In this document: positions 9,131-12,368 of the stretch, in pieces
How the letters are laid out: every line of letters starts with the position of its first letter
Numbering within the stretch: position 1 is the first letter of the stretch
Assembly: GCA_015478945.1 (NCBI GenBank)
Contig: JABUQX010097258.1
Coordinates: 55,001-67,368, forward strand
DNA: 12,368 nucleotides
Reading direction: 5' to 3'
Origin: Trachelipus rathkii
Taxonomy: Eukaryota; Arthropoda; Malacostraca; Isopoda; Trachelipodidae
Made by a program: the position numbers and the translations under genes
Notes under the pieces: generated by a model
The model's input: only the letters and a program-made list of their open reading frames with translations
What the model was told of the DNA's origin: nothing
The model's database searches: none

Positions 9131-10043
9131 TACTCTGACATATCGATTTGATACCTTTCTTTCAGCATTTTTATTTCCTGATGGGACCTTTTCCTTCTTC
9201 TTCATTAAGATTATGTGGAAATTTGTGAAAGTGGCCATTAACATTGTATCGTTATGTTCATATTAGTACTCAAATTTTTTAATTTGACGAGTATATTTTC
9301 TTTCAAATCTTTAACAATTTCTTTTTTGCGGTTATCCAAGAAGTCTAAAATCTGCCAATCAAATCAATAAAAAAAAATAATAAAAAAAACACATGTCCAA
9401 AACTGAAGCATAACTTCATTCCACATATATTCCTGCTTTTAGTTTTTCAATACCCCATTCCAAGGAACGATCTACAGTATAAATGTATATTTGGGAATCG
9501 TATTTTATCGAATTCCCAATCAAGTAAAAACTTGTTTCATCCTTCCATGTATGATATGGAGTGATGGGGGAATAATTTTATCTTTTTCATTCAATGACTC
9601 ATGATATTGACTGCCCTTACAATAATGTTTTTGTAATTTTTTCCCATGATCTTGCTTTACCTTTTTACCCTACAAGCAGATGAAACAAGGGCATGTATCC
9701 ATCTTCCTTCCCAAGATGAAAGCACACCATCTTTAAATCAAGGCAAGTAGACCATTCGAGGTCATGAAAGAGGAGATTCTGAAAAAAAATATGATTCATC
9801 TTTATCTTCATTTGAGGTTTCACTGAGTGAGTGATTGGAAAATGTAGTGACGTATAAGATCGAAAAAATCAAACATATTTTCAAGCTTCACAATTAGAAT
9901 AGAAGTCTGGATGTTTGCTGTGATAAACTGAGATCTAGCACTAGATTATTGAATTCTTTGTAGAATAGATGCTTATATGTCGAAAAGCTTCCTTCATATT
10001 CACTTCTATTGCTACCATTCGGGCTACGCTCCACTTCTTGCAT
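9131..10043 (-). pseudogene. Decayed family gene, right arm outer copy
   Basis: Minus strand from ATG at 10041-10043. Within the pseudogene it is identical to the middle copy except for about one base near 9628 (T for C, K-x-HYC piece). The 67-codon middle frame runs from 9868 to the stop at 9665. It has the same eight-base T run, the same LVLDL version of the first motif, and the same frame breaks further on. No intact protein is possible. Confidence 0.72.
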
Positions 10044-11285
10044 TTATTAACATCTGACAATATAGCACATAGCAGTGCTTTAGCACTGGTTTAGAAGCGT
10101 CTACACTTCTCTACCAAATCAGGATATTCCCACTTGAATTCCATATTCTTACAACAATTTCAAATATGACAATCACACTGATAATTTTGCCCTCTATTCG
10201 CACAGTAGAGGTATAAAAAAAAGTTTAAACACTTCTTATCTTCAATATCTTCTGCAGAAGGCATTTAGCAGGTTTGAGAAATTCTATGGGAAAACCAACC
10301 CTCATTTTGATATCCTAGCTTCTCACCAAAATAAGCAAGCTATGTCTGTTTTACATTTAATTATATTTTTCTTTGTTGTATAGCGTACTCGCCACAAATG
10401 TTTCAGAATATTTTAGAAATATTTAAGCATGGTCTACTTGAAAACATATTTCTCGGGAAAAGAAAAATTTAATGTGTTTTTTTTATCCAATAGCTAAACA
10501 GGAAATGTAAAAGAATAAAAGACACACCAATGCATGCTACATTTATCAGCAGCCACAGGTTGCATTAGAGTAAAATCATAATTTGAGTGATATCAGTTAT
10601 TTCAAAATAAGAGCCAATTCGACAAAACTAATGCCGTGTCACTTTTGGATTCATAACTTCCCAGATACCTAAAATCGATAATAAATCCTTGACTGCTTAT
10701 AATAGTAAGGTCCTATCAGACAAATTGTAGGTTATCAGAAGACAAAGGTTAACGTGTTTTTATTCTACAATATTAATAGTATTGACGTCAGGATGACAGG
10801 TTGACGTCTATTAAATTTTGAACAAAGAAATAGCTCAAACATTTCACACAACGATAACTCGGCGACATGGGTGCCAAACTACCAATTGTTTACAAACAGG
10901 AATGTTAATTTCAGTAATGTTTTTGTAAAAAAAAAGAAATTGTAAAAAAAAATTGTAAAAAAAAAAAAAATCTTAGAATTTATAGTGGAATTAAATTGTA
11001 AGAAATATAAAAAAAAAAATCCGAAATTTATATTATATTCATTTTTAAAATAAACTTCAAAAATCGTTATTATGTTAGGACATACCCAAAAAGATTTTTC
11101 CAAATAGTCACATTCCTTCTATTATTATCAACTATTGCCAAAGGATTTCAAATTAATTAATACGAAAATATCTAGTCTAAGTAGTAGCTATGTTTGTACC
11201 ATAGTCAAATCGGGAATAGTTTAATAATTTTTTATATTTTGTTTAATATATCGATAGGAAAATATGGTAAGAATTAATTACAATG
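9131..11285 (-). repeat. Tandem unit, right arm outermost copy (2155 bp, inverted)
   Basis: Complete inverted copy. Its inner part matches the middle copy almost exactly. Its outer ~800 bp match the outer end of left copy 1 instead (AAAATCGTTATTATGTTAGG, AATACGAAAATATC, ATCGGGAATAG, GAACAAAGAAATAG). It ends at CAATG followed by CTTAGGTTAGC, mirroring the left border at 45. Confidence 0.95.
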
Positions 11286-11425
11286 CTTAGGTTAGCTAAT
11301 ATTTAAAGGATGGGTTAAGTTTTGTTAGAGTTTGGTTAGATTAGGTTGTTTTATTTTTAGGTTAGGTGATGCTAGGTTAAATTTTGGTAAGAATTGTTAG
11401 AATAGTATCTACTGATAGGTTAGGT
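11286..11425 (+). repeat. Right flank with degenerate TTAGG/AGGTT motifs
   Basis: Scattered CTTAGGTTAGC, GGTTAGATTAGGTTG, TTTAGGTTAGGTG, CTAGGTTAAA and ATAGGTTAGGTTA. TTAGG is the common arthropod telomeric unit, and AGGTTAGGTT-type sequences are also frequent in the interior of insect chromosomes. These are too irregular to be a telomere. The first 44 bases are the mirror of window positions 1-44. Confidence 0.6.
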
Positions 11426-11680
11426 TATTATTGAGTGTGTTCTAGTAATTATAAAATTTTAATAACTGCGAAAATTATAAAATTAATGGTGTGATGCATC
11501 AACATTTCACAAATTAATTCTTTTACGAAATAATAAATTTTTTTTCGAGAATAATTTGAAAACGTAAACGCTACGTCTACAAGCATTATAAGAAAATTTT
11601 TCGGATTTTTTTTTTTATTTCTCTGGTCCTATAAAGCACTTTGTTGGCAATTGCAATTGACTCTTATCATCTTCACAATC
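11426..11680. other. AT-rich non-genic stretch
   Basis: No open frame, repeat or RNA gene that I can support. It contains ordinary AT-rich DNA with a short T9 run near 11609. Confidence 0.5.
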
Positions 11681-12080
<400 letters not shown>

Positions 12081-12368
12081 AATTCGCCTCAAATATATGC
12101 AGACATTTTTGGAAACTAACATTTCAAAATAATTTATTACAATCATAAAAAGACGAGAAAATTTGCATAATAAATTCAGGCAATGAAAGATTGCCTATTT
12201 GCGTTATGATTGGATAAAGATTCTCCCAGCTCTTCTCTATCACCATCTTCAGTAAAATATCAAATCTTTTGTGGAATTTCAACTCTTTGTGTAAGTACAA
12301 AAAAGAATTATTAAATATTTATACAGAATATCATGCTGAATTTTAGTCCAAATATTGATACAGGACAT
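12081..12368. other. Unique tail right of the TA tract
   Basis: AT-rich sequence with somewhat higher complexity. It carries one minus-strand open frame (listed separately) and a GTAAGT donor-like site on the plus strand at 12291-12296, with no coding frame supporting that donor. Nothing else identified. Confidence 0.5.
12124..12318 (-). other. Weak exon-like open frame, unrecognised
   Basis: Minus-strand frame of 64 codons between a TAA upstream (just past 12318) and TGA at 12124-12126. Its first ATG is at 12244-12246, which would give 40 aa. Amino acid make-up is mixed and protein-like ([30 protein letters not shown]), unlike the low-complexity surroundings. A pyrimidine-rich stretch (AATTCTTTTTTGTACTTACAC) precedes the LHKELKFH part and could be a splice acceptor region, though the AG choices are poor. 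It could be the last exon of a host gene entering from the right, or chance. No family is recognised. Confidence 0.15.

Larger units (their letters stand above)
1..11329. repeat. Giant inverted duplication (palindrome) of a tandem array plus flanks
   Basis: The left part (1-5617) is the reverse complement of 5719-11329, with a 101 bp spacer at 5618-5718 that is itself part of a right-arm unit. Anchors: CATTGTAATTAATT at 45, 2198 and 4362 pairs with its reverse complement ending at 11285, 9130 and 6972, giving sums of 11330, 11328 and 11334. The flank TTAGCTAACCTAAG before position 45 reappears inverted just after 11285, so the mirror is not confined to the arrays. The left end lies at or beyond the window edge. 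The arms differ by many substitutions and small indels in their middle parts, so the right arm is not a trivial copy of the left. A 150 bp stretch of the left arm (5269-5419) has no partner on the right. Confidence 0.95.

Noticed and set aside
10879..11103. 74-aa minus-strand frame rich in F, Y and N
   Set aside because: It is opened only by the lengths of T runs in this copy; the matching frames in other copies are broken. No protein features.
45..11285. CRISPR array or prokaryotic repeat system
   Set aside because: The units are about 2.16 kb with no short repeat-spacer pattern, and the composition and pseudogene family are eukaryotic.
1..11329. Terminal inverted repeats of a very large DNA transposon or Maverick-type element
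   Set aside because: The arms are the whole element with no unique interior, no transposase or polymerase, and no visible target-site duplication. The pattern is inverted duplication rather than TIRs.

Overview
AT-rich (roughly 70% A+T by eye) eukaryotic DNA with no prokaryotic gene organisation, no rRNA or tRNA gene and no intact protein-coding gene. Degenerate TTAGG/AGGTT motifs in the flanks, a long (TA)n microsatellite, and decayed copies of a multi-copy gene family I associate from memory with arthropods and some other invertebrates make an arthropod, probably an insect, the best guess. The species cannot be named from this window.

Layout. Positions 1-11329 form one giant inverted duplication. 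Position p on the left pairs with about 11336-p near the centre and 11330-p at the outer ends. The left arm holds three head-to-tail units of a ~2.16 kb repeat (45-2197, 2198-4361, and a truncated 4362-5617). The right arm holds the same unit in opposite orientation (truncated 5618-6972, then 6973-9130 and 9131-11285). The mirror symmetry continues past the arrays into the flanks (1-44 against 11286-11329), so the duplication took in neighbouring DNA and may continue beyond the window's left edge. The turning point at 5616-5631 sits on a small palindrome.

Content of the unit. The first ~1.24 kb (unit orientation) shows no recognisable gene. The last ~0.91 kb is a badly decayed pseudogene. Short collinear open pieces in shifting frames (LVRDL, PITHSVK, W-STC-LDLKM, LG-x(3)-GY, KIIPPSLHI, EKLKAGI, NFKDLKENI, NEEQGK, RFHQEIKMLKERYQ) read as successive parts of one uncharacterised family that I recognise from memory. 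Four long copies are present (two per arm), plus one truncated at the centre. The apparent 70-72 aa ORFs in the left arm are composites: a one-base change in a T run switches frame, and the right-arm copies keep the frame that follows the family.

Right of the palindrome lie AGGTT-rich flank, an unremarkable AT-rich stretch, ~400 bp of (TA)n, and a ~290 bp tail with one weak exon-like frame on the minus strand. Nothing here works as an operon or pathway. The interest lies in the structure: an inverted tandem array of a dead gene, with conversion-like mosaicism between the arms and the capacity to make long double-stranded RNA if transcribed.
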